Notes: generated from the sequence alone by a model not told the origin. DNA of 32,913 nt from Acidobacteriota bacterium (GCA_019351975.1 JABBOG010000042.1:1-32913), one strand, 5' to 3'. Numbered from the stretch's first letter, positions 8,844 to 17,434 are shown. Program-made: numbers and translations.

Positions 8844-9730
8844 GCTTGCCCCTCTGCCCGCTTCGCCGTCTGGCGTAGCCACTTCGTGAACGCGCTCAAC
8901 GGCTTGAAGGTCCCGCCGGACTTCAGCCTCGCATACCCTATCTGCCGAAACTGCGGCTTCGGCAAGGCAACCAAAGTACACTCCGACGCATACCTCGCCG
9001 CCATCATCGGCGCAATCGTCACGCCCACTCCCGCCGCCACCAGCGGAAAGATCGTCCCAAAGTGTTCCGACTCGAACACCGGACTCATCTCCGTCCGCCC
9101 ATGCTTACACGCCGTCAGCATGTCGTCGCGAAAACAGTGTCCCTCCTTCAGCAGCAACAGCCGCTCACCGTGCAAGTCCAGATGACTCTCCCTGATCGCC
9201 TCCGTCAGCCGATGGTTCTTCGCCGTCACCAGCACCAGAGGATCACGCATCAGCGCGCTGCACACCACGTCCCGATGGTGCAGTGGCAGGCTCACCACAA
9301 TCAGGTCCAGATCGCACGCCTGCAGCCGTTCCACCAGCCGCTCCGTCACATCCTCCGACAGCAAAATCTCAATCTCCGGATACTCCGCCGAAAACTCTCC
9401 CAGATACGGCGCAATCAAATACGGCAGAATCGTCGGAATCACACCCACCCGCAGCGGCCCGCGCACATCCGTCTCCAAATGTCGCACCTGCGCCGTCGCC
9501 TTGCGCGCCTGCTGCAATATCTCCTGCGCAAACGGATACAGGCTGTTTCCCGCATGCGTCAGACGCACCGACCGCCCCTGCCGCGCAAACAGCTCCGCAC
9601 CCAGCGACTCCTCCAGCCGCCGAATCTGCTGCGACAGCGTCGGCTGCGACACCCCCTCCAACTCCGCCGCCTTCGTAAAGCTGCCCGTCTTTACGATCGC
9701 GCAAAAATACCCAAGTTGATGCAGTTCCAT
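8840..9730 (-). CDS. oxyR: LysR-type peroxide regulator OxyR
   Basis: A transcription factor that senses hydrogen peroxide through a disulfide switch and activates peroxide-defence genes. Its 296 residues hold an N-terminal winged helix-turn-helix (about 1-60, with GSFTKAAELEGVSQPTLSQQIRRLE) and a substrate-like effector domain. The key evidence is GHCFRDDMLTAC: cysteines at 199 and 208, the same numbers and spacing as the redox pair of E. coli OxyR, and the surrounding GHC.RD is also kept. It follows hemC by 53 bases and precedes the catalase gene on the same strand. An OxyR-like operator at its 3' end points to the catalase as target. Confidence 0.93.
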   Translation of the reverse strand: MELHQLGYFCAIVKTGSFTKAAELEGVSQPTLSQQIRRLEESLGAELFARQGRSVRLTHAGNSLYPFAQEILQQARKATAQVRHLETDVRGPLRVGVIPTILPYLIAPYLGEFSAEYPEIEILLSEDVTERLVERLQACDLDLIVVSLPLHHRDVVCSALMRDPLVLVTAKNHRLTEAIRESHLDLHGERLLLLKEGHCFRDDMLTACKHGRTEMSPVFESEHFGTIFPLVAAGVGVTIAPMMAARYASECTLVALPKPQFRQIGYARLKSGGTFKPLSAFTKWLRQTAKRAEGQA

Positions 9731-9783
9731 CTTCGCCCTATCTCCTCGGCGTCCTGTCCCACAACATCATGCCTCGTCCCGAC

Positions 9784-10764
9784 TCACTCCGCCGCGTCCC
9801 CCCGCAGCAACTCCATCGCACCGCGCGCCTTCAACATCTCCGCCACCGCCCCGCCCAGCTCAGCAGCGGGAACGCCCTTCGCCGCCCGGTGCAGCACCTG
9901 CGCCACCTGCTCGCCGTCGCTCGAAACCACCATCGCGTGCACATGCCACGCATCATCCACCGCATGGCAGTAGGCTCCCAGCGGCAACTGGCAACCGCCG
10001 CCCAGCGACTGCAGCACACCGCGCTCCACCTGCGCCGCAAACGCCGCGTCCGCATCATTCAGCGCGCGCACCGCCTCCAGCACATACGCATCGCGCGGCG
10101 CATCCATCGCATGCCCCTCGCATCGCGTCTCCAACCCAAGCGCTCCCTGTCCTGGCGCGGGCGTCATCTCATCCACAGAAAACCTCTGATGCACATGCTC
10201 CATACGTCTCAGCCGCTCCAGCCCGGCGGCGGCCAGCACCAGAGCATCCGCCTGCCCTTCCTCCCACTTTCGCAGCCGCGTATCGATGTTCCCGCGCATC
10301 GCCACAAACGTAAGATCCGGCCGCAGCGCCAGCAGCATCGCCTTCCGCCGCGGACTCGTCGTCGCCACGCGCGCGCCCGACGGCAGCATGTGCAGCCCCC
10401 AATACGCCTCGCACACAAACGCATCTCTCGCATCCACGCGCTGCGGCACCGCCGCCAGCATAAACCGCGCATCCAGCGCCGTCGGCAGGTCCTTCAGCGA
10501 GTGCACCGCCAGGTCGACCCGCCCGTCCGCCAGAGCATCTTCAATCTCCTTGATGAAGATCCCCTTCGCATCCAGCGGCGTCCCATCCTCAAACGCCTCC
10601 GGTGCGCGGAACCCGGGATCCTGCATCCGGTCACCCACCGTTCGGATAACCTCAATCTCCACCGCATGGCCATTGGCCCGCAGCGTCTCCGCAACGTGGT
10701 TCGCCTGCCACAGCGCAAGCTGCGACCCCCGCGATCCAATTCGAATCGTATGTGTCTTCACCAC
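9784..10764 (-). CDS. hemC: Hydroxymethylbilane synthase (porphobilinogen deaminase)
   Basis: Polymerises four porphobilinogens into hydroxymethylbilane in haem synthesis. At 326 residues it is slightly longer than the usual ~310. Visible features are the N-terminal IRIGSRGSQLALWQANHV, catalytic Asp92 in AVHSLKDLPT, the substrate-binding TTSPRRKA, the AMRGNIDTRL segment, and the dipyrromethane-cofactor cysteine Cys258 in GGGCQLPLGAY. A short insertion (EAFEDGTPLDA) precedes the GIFIKEIEDAL helix. It lies upstream of oxyR and catalase on the same strand, and diverges from the SCO gene across an 88-bp spacer. hemA is about 1.2 kb further along but is separated by the oppositely oriented SCO gene. 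Confidence 0.96.
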   Translation of the reverse strand: MVKTHTIRIGSRGSQLALWQANHVAETLRANGHAVEIEVIRTVGDRMQDPGFRAPEAFEDGTPLDAKGIFIKEIEDALADGRVDLAVHSLKDLPTALDARFMLAAVPQRVDARDAFVCEAYWGLHMLPSGARVATTSPRRKAMLLALRPDLTFVAMRGNIDTRLRKWEEGQADALVLAAAGLERLRRMEHVHQRFSVDEMTPAPGQGALGLETRCEGHAMDAPRDAYVLEAVRALNDADAAFAAQVERGVLQSLGGGCQLPLGAYCHAVDDAWHVHAMVVSSDGEQVAQVLHRAAKGVPAAELGGAVAEMLKARGAMELLRGDAAE

Positions 10765-10852
10765 CCTAGAATACGCTGTCCGATCACCGCATCCGTCACG
10801 CTTCGCAGCGCCTCAGAGGTTTACCATAAAACAGGCAGGAGATCCCACCCCG

Positions 10853-11707
10853 ATGAAATCACGAGCACTGGCCTTTGCGCTCATCACCCTGTTCGCCGCA
10901 ACCATGCTGCGCGCTCAGGGCTACTCCGCCGATAAACCCATCGGTGCGACTGCGCAGGAGACCCCCGCCTATCTCGCCCACGCCGGCATCGAGCAGCGAC
11001 TCGGCCACTCCCTCCCCATGTCCACCACCTTCACCGACGAGACCGGACGCACCGGCGCACTCAGCACCTGGTTCCACGACAAGCCCGTCGTCATGGCCGA
11101 GGTCTACTACAACTGCGCCATGCTCTGCCCGCAGGTGCTCCACGGCCTCGCCACCGGCCTCGGCCAAACCACCCTTCTTCCCGGCAAAGATTACCAGGTC
11201 CTCGTCTTCAGCATCGACCCCATGGACACACCCGCCGATGCCGTCGCCAAAGAGAAAACCTTCCTCAGCGAAGCCCACTGGACCAACAACCCGCAAGCCC
11301 CCGGCGCCGTCCACTTCCTCACCGGAACCCCCGCCAGCATCGCCTCCATCACCAGCGCCACCGGCTTCCATTACGTGCGCGTCCCCGGCCCAGACGGCAA
11401 GCTGGACCAGTTCGCCCACTCCAGCGTCATCATGTTCGCCACGCCCGACGGCAAGCTCTCCAAGTACATCTCCGGCATCGACTACCAGCCACGCGACATC
11501 CGCATGGCCCTCCTCGACGCCAGCCAGAAAAAGATCAGCAATCCCGTCGATCTCCTCATCCTCTACTGCTGCAGCTACAGCCCCACCGTCGGCCGCTACT
11601 CTGTCTCCGTGCTCCACATCCTCAGCATCGCAGGCATGCTCACACTGCTCATCGTCGTCGGCATGATCTTCCTCCTCACGCGCAAACCCAAAGGCTCCAC
11701 CGCATAG
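10853..11707 (+). CDS. SCO1/SenC-family copper chaperone with C-terminal membrane anchor
   Basis: Probably a periplasmic thioredoxin-fold protein that delivers copper to, or reduces, the CuA site of cytochrome oxidase. The 284-residue start has AGGAG 11 bases upstream. A signal peptide (MKSRALAFALITLFAATMLRAQ) is followed by the domain with Cys88-AML-Cys92 (CxxxC) and His189 in QFAHSSVIMF, the three expected copper ligands. Unlike classic SCO proteins anchored at the N-terminus, it ends in a membrane helix (about 247-273) followed by positive TRKPKG. No oxidase genes are in the window. Neighbouring hem genes suggest a general link to haem and respiration. Confidence 0.88.
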   Translation: MKSRALAFALITLFAATMLRAQGYSADKPIGATAQETPAYLAHAGIEQRLGHSLPMSTTFTDETGRTGALSTWFHDKPVVMAEVYYNCAMLCPQVLHGLATGLGQTTLLPGKDYQVLVFSIDPMDTPADAVAKEKTFLSEAHWTNNPQAPGAVHFLTGTPASIASITSATGFHYVRVPGPDGKLDQFAHSSVIMFATPDGKLSKYISGIDYQPRDIRMALLDASQKKISNPVDLLILYCCSYSPTVGRYSVSVLHILSIAGMLTLLIVVGMIFLLTRKPKGSTA

Positions 11708-11785
11708 CACACTTCGCTCCCGCGTAACCTTCTACTCTAGTGGATTGAGTCTGAAGTCAATCGCATACGCCGGTCTGTCATCTAA

Positions 11786-11852
11786 GCCGGTCTGTCATCC
11801 TGAGCGTAGTTTGGCGCGGCTTCTTGCAACAAACTCAGTCGAAGGACCCCGA
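11786..11852. repeat. Intergenic copy of the 'tgtcatcctgagc' repeat
   Basis: Lies in the 295-bp gap between the convergent SCO and hemA genes, which contains no believable gene. It begins GGTCTGTCATCCTGAGCG and ends near GTCGAAGGACCC, a pattern I associate with dispersed repeats in Acidobacteriota genomes. Its translated form (CHPERS...) resembles the in-gene copies at 16529, 17548 and 32614. A 13-base stretch, GCCGGTCTGTCAT, occurs at 11769-11781 and again at 11786-11798, so the left end is duplicated. The short frame at 11745-11936 is only a reading of this repeat. Confidence 0.6.
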
Positions 11853-12002
11853 AGAGGCTCACCCTTCCCCAGCCTTCCAGCCCTTTCCGCCATAGATTCA
11901 ATGAACTTCAGAGTCAATATACTCGTGAACCTCTGATGAAGTCGCTGTTGTGAAGGGGACAAGCTTCAGCCCGTCCGTACATCGGAGACCGGCACGCTGG
12001 AC

Positions 12003-13301
12003 CTAATCCGAGCCGCCCAGATCCTCACGCAGCGCCGCAATCTGCGGATGCAGCAGCTTCCCCGTCAGCGACTTCGTCAGCCTGTCCACCGCCGCAATCT
12101 GCTCCTCCGAAAGCGGCTCCCGCGACAACTGCTGCACAATCCGGGCCATCTCCTGTAGCCGCAGCGCCTCCGCATCCAGCATCAACTGCTTGATCGCCTC
12201 CCGCGACGGCGCGCGCGACATCTGCTCCCGATACCGCGCCACCTCACTGCTCACAATCGTCTCCGCGGCCTCCGCCTCGTGATTGCGCACCGCTTTATTC
12301 TGCATCGCCACCTGCTGCAGGTCGTCGATGTCATACACAAAGCATCCCTCAAGATCATTCACCGCCGGGTCCACATCCCGAGGCACCGCAATATCGATGA
12401 AAAATACAGGCCGGTTCTTCCTCCGCTGCAGCACCTGCCGCGCGTTCTCCGGCGTAAACACATGCCCCGCTCCCGTGCTCGTAATCACAATGTCCGCCCG
12501 ATGCGCCTGTTCATACAACTGCGCCAGCGGAATCACACCCGTCGTAATGCTCGGCGTCCGCAGCGCATCCGCAATCGCCTGCGCGCGCGCCTCCGTCCGG
12601 TTCGCCACCAGCAGCGTCTGCGTACCCTGCTGGATCAGGTGCCGCGCCGTCAGGTCGCTCATCTTTCCCGCACCCACCAGCAGCACCGTCTTTCCCGTCA
12701 ACGACCCAAAGATCTTCCTCGCCAGCTCCGCCGCAACCGACGCAACCGATACGGTAGACTTCCCGATCTGCGTCTCCGTCCGCACCCGCTTCGCCACCGA
12801 AAACGCCCGCTGCAGCAGCGGATCCAGCGTCGACTTCACCGCGCCCACATCCCTTCCCACCGTCCACGACTGCTTCACCTGCCCCAGAATCTGCGACTCG
12901 CCCACCACCATCGAATCCAGCGAACTCGCCACGCGAAACAAATGCCGCACCGCTTCGCTCTCGCGAAACTCATACACATGCGGCTGAATATCCGTCACCT
13001 GCACCCGCAGATACTCATTCAGAAACCGCAGCATGCTCAACGTCGGCGCACCCCCCACAGCGCTGCCATCACCATCCGCGCCCATCCCGTCCTGCACCGT
13101 CAGCAACTCCACCCGGTTGCACGTCGAAAGGATCAGCGCCTCGCGAACGCCCGGCTGCTCGGCCAGCATCTTCGTCGCATCGCCCAGCCGCTCCGTCGGT
13201 ATCGCCAGACGCTCGCGCACGTTGATCGGCGCCGTCGTGTGGTTCACCCCCAGCAACAGTAGCTCTACCTTCGCATTCGATCCCACGCGTCTCTCGCTCA
13301 T
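12003..13301 (-). CDS. hemA: Glutamyl-tRNA reductase
   Basis: Reduces glutamyl-tRNA to glutamate-1-semialdehyde with NADPH, the first committed step of the C5 pathway to haem. The ATG at 13301 (MSERRVGSNA) was chosen because it overlaps the stop of the upstream gene as ATGA, giving 432 residues. The frame continues to 13346 but that part lies inside the neighbour. Marks are GVNHTTAPINVRE, catalytic Cys61 in ILSTCNRVEL, VGESQILGQVKQ, the NADPH-binding VLLVGAGKMSDL, VANRT, and a helical C-terminal dimerisation domain. It probably forms an operon with the HemX-like gene, as hemA-hemX do in Bacillus, in reverse order. Confidence 0.96.
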   Translation of the reverse strand: MSERRVGSNAKVELLLLGVNHTTAPINVRERLAIPTERLGDATKMLAEQPGVREALILSTCNRVELLTVQDGMGADGDGSAVGGAPTLSMLRFLNEYLRVQVTDIQPHVYEFRESEAVRHLFRVASSLDSMVVGESQILGQVKQSWTVGRDVGAVKSTLDPLLQRAFSVAKRVRTETQIGKSTVSVASVAAELARKIFGSLTGKTVLLVGAGKMSDLTARHLIQQGTQTLLVANRTEARAQAIADALRTPSITTGVIPLAQLYEQAHRADIVITSTGAGHVFTPENARQVLQRRKNRPVFFIDIAVPRDVDPAVNDLEGCFVYDIDDLQQVAMQNKAVRNHEAEAAETIVSSEVARYREQMSRAPSREAIKQLMLDAEALRLQEMARIVQQLSREPLSEEQIAAVDRLTKSLTGKLLHPQIAALREDLGGSD

Positions 13302-14116
13302 GGCGCCTTGAACCTGTGCACCGCCGACAGCGAATTCGCCGCCCACACCGCGAGCACTCCCAGAAACACAAAGCTCGACAGGTACACCGCACGCCTGCCA
13401 CGCAGCCCGCTATGCGTACGTATGAAGATCATCAAGACATACGCCACCCACATCGCAAACGACAGCAGCACCTTCGGGTCCGCAAAGAACGCCAGCCCAA
13501 TCGTCTGCAACGCCAGCCCCGACCCGATCAGAAGCCCCGCCGTCATGCACGGCAACCCGAACCGCAGCGCGTTCAACCCAATCTGGTCCAGCGTCTCCAA
13601 CGGCGGCAGCCATCCCCGCTGCGGCTCCGCACGCTTCTGCTTCAACCGCCGCTCCTGAATCAGGTACAACAGGCTCGCAATCAACGACAGAAACAGCGCC
13701 GCATACGCCGTTAACAGCAGCGCAATGTGCAGCAACAGCAACCAACCCGTCCCCACCAGCGAGTACGACAGGCTCTCACGCCCCGGTCGAAACGCCGGAA
13801 CAATCGTAAACAGCACCGCCACCGGCAGCAGAAAAATCCCGAACGAAACCGTGCGATACCGCGTCGCCAGCACCAGAAACGCGATCACCAGCAGCAGCCC
13901 GAACCACGACAGCGTCTCGTGCGTATCCACCGGCAGCGCGCGGTGCGCCGCCACCAGCGTCTCCGTAATCGATACAAAATGAAAAAACGCACCCGCCAGC
14001 GCCGCAGGCAGCGCCACATGCCTCCACCGCGGCCTGTGATACAGCGCCGCCGGCAGCACCGCCAACGCCGCCACGCCGTAAAGTATCACCGCAAGTCGTA
14101 GCCACAACAGAGACAT
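13298..14116 (-). CDS. HemX/CcsA-family integral membrane protein
   Basis: A 272-residue protein with eight predicted membrane helices. Family resemblance is to the cytochrome c assembly group: LHIALLLTAYAALFLSLIASLLYL, and the C-terminal RTHSGLRGRRA loop before the last helix. The Trp-rich WWD haem-handling segment of true CcsA/CcmC is not seen. Length, helix count and the overlap with hemA instead match HemX, the membrane protein encoded beside hemA in Bacillus and reported to affect GluTR abundance. Annotation pipelines will probably label it cytochrome c biogenesis protein. A role in tuning HemA or moving haem is inferred from position. Confidence 0.8.
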   Translation of the reverse strand: MSLLWLRLAVILYGVAALAVLPAALYHRPRWRHVALPAALAGAFFHFVSITETLVAAHRALPVDTHETLSWFGLLLVIAFLVLATRYRTVSFGIFLLPVAVLFTIVPAFRPGRESLSYSLVGTGWLLLLHIALLLTAYAALFLSLIASLLYLIQERRLKQKRAEPQRGWLPPLETLDQIGLNALRFGLPCMTAGLLIGSGLALQTIGLAFFADPKVLLSFAMWVAYVLMIFIRTHSGLRGRRAVYLSSFVFLGVLAVWAANSLSAVHRFKAP

Positions 14117-14172
14117 AATCCGTTCGCATCACCTTCCGTGCGAACTACCAGTATATCGCCCGCGCCGTGCGA

Positions 14173-14415
14173 TTACAGAGCAGAACGGCTCGCGTCATAC
14201 GCCACCGACTGCTCCAGATACGCCCGCAGCCGCCCCTCAATCAACGACAACGGAAGCAGCGCCGGCCGGTCCACAATCTCCACCGCCAGCTTCCCCGTCT
14301 CGTACGCGTACTTCGCCGTTACGCCGTCTTTGGTCAGCGTTCCAGACCTTCCCTCCAGCACGATACCATTGGTCTTCAGCCGCTGGGTGGCCGCCGCAAA
14401 CTGCGTCTCGGACAT
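14173..14415 (-). CDS. Small protein of unknown function divergent from mutS
   Basis: I do not recognise a family. The 80-residue frame (MSETQFAAATQRLK...AYDASRSAL) has a balanced, globular-looking composition unlike the Arg/Ala-rich shadow frames nearby. It suggests a short alpha-beta-alpha fold with no signal peptide or membrane segment. The true start may lie up to 16 codons upstream at a GTG or TTG (to about 14463), because the preceding RVWPYTGRVIEIP also looks protein-like. Still further upstream the frame only shadows mutS. No strong ribosome-binding site decides the matter. It diverges from mutS by about 90 bp. Confidence 0.55.
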   Translation of the reverse strand: MSETQFAAATQRLKTNGIVLEGRSGTLTKDGVTAKYAYETGKLAVEIVDRPALLPLSLIEGRLRAYLEQSVAYDASRSAL

Positions 14416-14506
14416 CGGAATCTCGATCACCCTGCCAGTGTAGGGCCAGACCCGCAAATTCACCAAGCCTGCGGTATTCTGAGCTATCAAATGCGAGCCG
14501 CAAGCA

Positions 14507-17434
14507 ATGCCCGTTGACACCCCCGCACAATCCGCCGACGACGTCCTCACCCCCGTCATGCGGCAGCATCGCGCCGCCAAAGACGCCCACCCCGACGCCC
14601 TCATCTTCTTCCGCCTCGGCGACTTCTACGAGCTCTTCTACGAAGACGCCATCATCGCCGCGCGCGAACTCCAGCTCACCCTCACATCCCGCGACAAAAC
14701 CCGCTCCGTACCCATGTGCGGCGTCCCCTATCACTCCGCCGGCAGCTACCTCCAGCGTCTCCTCCGCAAAGGCTACCGCGTTGCCCTCTGCGAGCAGATG
14801 GAAGATCCCAGGACCACCAAAACCATCGTCCGCCGCGAAGTCACCCGCGTCCTCACCCCCGGCACCTCCGTCGACGCCGCACTCGACGCCAGCGAAAGCC
14901 AGTGGCTCGCCAGCATCGCCGCCGTCGGCCCCTCCGCAGCCTCCACCGTCGGCGTAGCCTCCATCGATCTCTCCACCGGCGACTTCCGCTCCACCGAGTT
15001 CTCCGGCCCATCCGCCTGGCCCCTCGCCCTCGACGAGCTCGCACGCATGCGCCCCGCCGAACTCATCTACCCCCGCAACAGCGCTTCCAACTTCGGCCCG
15101 ACATCCCAGAACCTCCGCCAGGGCGTTCTCCGCGAATCCCCCCCATCGAAACCCCACCCAGACGCCGACACCGAAGACCCCACCCCCTTCGACCTCACTG
15201 CCGCCCGCACCGAGGTCGAAGACTGGGCCTTCACCGAAGACTACGCCCTTCCCCTGCTCCGCCAGCAGCTCCGCCTCCACTCCCTCGACGGCCTCGGTCT
15301 CTCCGGCCACAACGCCGCCGCCACCGCCGCCGGAGCCATCGTCCACTACCTCCGCGCCACCAAGCAAGGTGCCCTCGACCACCTCGACACCCTCCGCTTC
15401 TACGAACGCCGCGACTGCCTCGAACTCGACGCCGTCAGCGTCCGCAACCTCGAACTCGTCGACCCGCTCTTCTCCGCCGAAGGCCCCCAGACCACCCTCT
15501 TCTGGACCCTCGACGCCTGCTGCACCCCCATGGGCAAGCGCCTCCTCCGCGCGCAACTGCTTCGCCCCATGCAGTCCCTCGCAGCCATCAACGCGCGCCT
15601 CGACGCCGTAGCCATCGCCGCCGCCGACATCCGCCGCCGCGAAACCCTTCGCCGCTCCATGGACGGCGTCCTCGACCTCGAGCGCCTCCTCGGCCGCGTC
15701 GCCATGGAGACCGCCGGTCCCCGCGAGCTCGTCGCCCTCGGCTCCACACTCTCGCGCCTCCCAGGCCTTCGCTCCGCCGCCGCCGACCTCACCGCAAGCC
15801 ATCCCGCCTGTCGCTGGCACCATCTCTCCACCACCTTCGACACCCTCGCCGATCTCCACGAACGCATCACCCGCACCCTCGCCGACGAACCTCCCGTCAA
15901 CCTCGCCGACGGCAACGTCATCCGCACCGGCCTCGACCCCGAACTCGACGACCTCCGCGCCCTCTCCTCCAACGGCCGCCAGCTCGTCGCCAACATCGAG
16001 ACCCGCGAGCGCGAACGCACCGGCATCGCCTCGCTCAAAGTCCGCTTCAATTCCGTCTTCGGCTACTACCTCGAAGTCACCAAAGCCAACGCCAAATCCG
16101 TCCCGCCCGACTACGAGCGCAAGCAAACCCTCGTCAACGCCGAACGCTTCACCACCCCCGAGCTCAAAGATCTCGAGGCTAAGATTTTGACCGCTCAAGA
16201 GCGCTCCGCCGACATCGAGCGCCGCATCTTCGCCGAGCTCCGCCGCGACATCCTCGCCAACGCCACGCGCATCCGCGAGTCCTCGCGCCACATCGCCGAA
16301 ATCGACCTTCTCGCCAACTTCGCCCATATCGCCGCCCTTCGCGGCTGGGTGCGCCCGCAGGTCAACGACTCCGGCACCCTCGAATTCCTCGCCGCCCGCC
16401 ATCCCGTCGTCGAGCGCCGCCTCGAAGACCAGGGCACCGGCCGCTTCATCCCCAACAGCCTGCACCTCTGCGCCCCCAGTTCGACATCCACAGAAGACCT
16501 GTCCTCTCAACCGAGTCCCTCTCAAGACCTGTCATCTCGACCGGAGCGCAGCGCAGTGGAGAGACCTGCAGCTCCTCTCTCAGCCACCAACAAACCGGGT
16601 GCCCCACCCATGGCGGAGTCTCATCACGACATGAGTGGGCCGCGACACAAACTCGCAGTAACGCCCTCGCCCTCACTCCTCCTCATCACCGGCCCCAACA
16701 TGGGTGGCAAATCCACCTATCTCCGCCAGGCTGCGCTGCTCACCATCATGGCCCAATGCGGCTGCTTCGTCCCCGCCGAGCGCATGACCCTCGGCCTCGT
16801 CGACCGCATCTATACCCGCATCGGCGCGTCCGACAACGTAGCCCGCGGCCGGTCTACTTTTATGGTCGAGATGACCGAAACCGCCGCCATTCTCAACACC
16901 GCCACCGCCCGCTCCCTCGTCCTGCTCGACGAAATGGGCCGAGGCACCGCCACCTACGACGGCCTCTCCCTCGCCTGGGCCGCCGTCGAGCACCTCCACG
17001 ACACCATCGGCGCGCGCACCCTCTTCGCCACCCACTACCACGAACTCACCCTCCTCGCCAACCGCCTCCCGCACCTCCGCAACCTCCGCGTCACTGTTCG
17101 CGAAACCCCCACCGGCATCGTCTTCCTCCACACCGTCGAACCCGGCGCGGCCAGCAAGAGCTACGGCATCGAAGTCGCCCGCCTCGCCGGTCTTCCTACC
17201 TCCGTCATCGCCCGCGCCCGCGACGTCCTCAAGCTCCACGAGCGCGCCGAGTCCCAGCAGGTCCGCGAATCCGCTCCCGCCACGCGCGCCGCCAGCGTCC
17301 AGATGACCATGTTCACACCGCTCTCCCAGCGCATCGTCGACCGCATCGAGCAGACCGATATCGACGGCCTCACCCCCCGCGAAGCCCTCCATCTCCTCGC
17401 CGACCTCCAGCGCGAACTCAAAGGCGGCGCATGA
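14507..17434 (+). CDS. mutS: DNA mismatch repair protein MutS with repeat-derived insertion
   Basis: Recognises base mismatches and small loops and, through its ATPase, starts repair with MutL. At 975 residues it exceeds the usual ~850-880. The mismatch-binding Phe-x-Glu is F40-Y-E42 in GDFYELF. Walker A (GPNMGGKST) is at about 729-737, Walker B is LVLLDEMGRGT, and FATHYHEL follows. Part of the extra length is a Ser/Pro-rich insertion (about residues 652-722) between RFIPNSLHL and LLLITGPNMGG, where normal MutS has only a few residues. It consists of two repeat elements read in frame. A second low-complexity stretch sits near residues 205-225. Frames on both sides are intact, so the protein is probably functional. 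The stop overlaps anmK. Confidence 0.96.
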   Translation: MPVDTPAQSADDVLTPVMRQHRAAKDAHPDALIFFRLGDFYELFYEDAIIAARELQLTLTSRDKTRSVPMCGVPYHSAGSYLQRLLRKGYRVALCEQMEDPRTTKTIVRREVTRVLTPGTSVDAALDASESQWLASIAAVGPSAASTVGVASIDLSTGDFRSTEFSGPSAWPLALDELARMRPAELIYPRNSASNFGPTSQNLRQGVLRESPPSKPHPDADTEDPTPFDLTAARTEVEDWAFTEDYALPLLRQQLRLHSLDGLGLSGHNAAATAAGAIVHYLRATKQGALDHLDTLRFYERRDCLELDAVSVRNLELVDPLFSAEGPQTTLFWTLDACCTPMGKRLLRAQLLRPMQSLAAINARLDAVAIAAADIRRRETLRRSMDGVLDLERLLGRVAMETAGPRELVALGSTLSRLPGLRSAAADLTASHPACRWHHLSTTFDTLADLHERITRTLADEPPVNLADGNVIRTGLDPELDDLRALSSNGRQLVANIETRERERTGIASLKVRFNSVFGYYLEVTKANAKSVPPDYERKQTLVNAERFTTPELKDLEAKILTAQERSADIERRIFAELRRDILANATRIRESSRHIAEIDLLANFAHIAALRGWVRPQVNDSGTLEFLAARHPVVERRLEDQGTGRFIPNSLHLCAPSSTSTEDLSSQPSPSQDLSSRPERSAVERPAAPLSATNKPGAPPMAESHHDMSGPRHKLAVTPSPSLLLITGPNMGGKSTYLRQAALLTIMAQCGCFVPAERMTLGLVDRIYTRIGASDNVARGRSTFMVEMTETAAILNTATARSLVLLDEMGRGTATYDGLSLAWAAVEHLHDTIGARTLFATHYHELTLLANRLPHLRNLRVTVRETPTGIVFLHTVEPGAASKSYGIEVARLAGLPTSVIARARDVLKLHERAESQQVRESAPATRAASVQMTMFTPLSQRIVDRIEQTDIDGLTPREALHLLADLQRELKGGA
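16529..16576 (+). repeat. In-gene repeat copy within mutS
   Basis: Matches 17548-17595 in anmK at 46 of 48 bases, the first 40 being identical. Both are read in the same frame as LSSRPERSAVERP. A partial, degraded second copy lies just upstream at 16496-16517 (AGACCTGTCCTCTCAACCGA compared with AGACCTGTCATCTCGACCGG), so the left end has been duplicated here. Confidence 0.85.
16597..16639 (+). repeat. Hairpin repeat within mutS
   Basis: Starts GGGTGCCCCACCCAT and ends ATGAGTGGG. Arms 16603-16611 and 16631-16639 pair at 8 of 9 positions around a 19-base loop. It shares the lead GGGTGCCCCA with the intergenic hairpin at 29141-29181, suggesting one dispersed family. Here it is translated as part of the MutS insertion (GAPPMAESHHDMSGP). 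Confidence 0.6.

Noticed and set aside
11745-11936. 63-codon frame in the SCO-hemA gap
   Set aside because: It merely translates the dispersed repeat (CHPERS...) and has no ribosome-binding site.
11953-11980. GGGGACAAGCTTCAGCCCGTCC as another repeat hairpin
   Set aside because: It resembles 'gggcttcagccc' elements but its arms pair poorly here, so it cannot be supported.
14416-14604. N-terminal extension of the small gene divergent from mutS
   Set aside because: Beyond about 14463 the frame overlaps the mutS start region and reads as a shadow with many Cys and Arg.
14237-16525. 762-codon open frame antisense to mutS (and a similar frame at 17620-18759)
   Set aside because: Gly/Glu/Val/Ala-rich translation with no motifs, fully explained by the C-ending codon bias of the genes on the other strand.
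16462-16674. Sequencing error or pseudogene interpretation of the mutS insertion
   Set aside because: The reading frame is intact before and after, all later ATPase motifs are present, and the inserted bases match a repeat found elsewhere.
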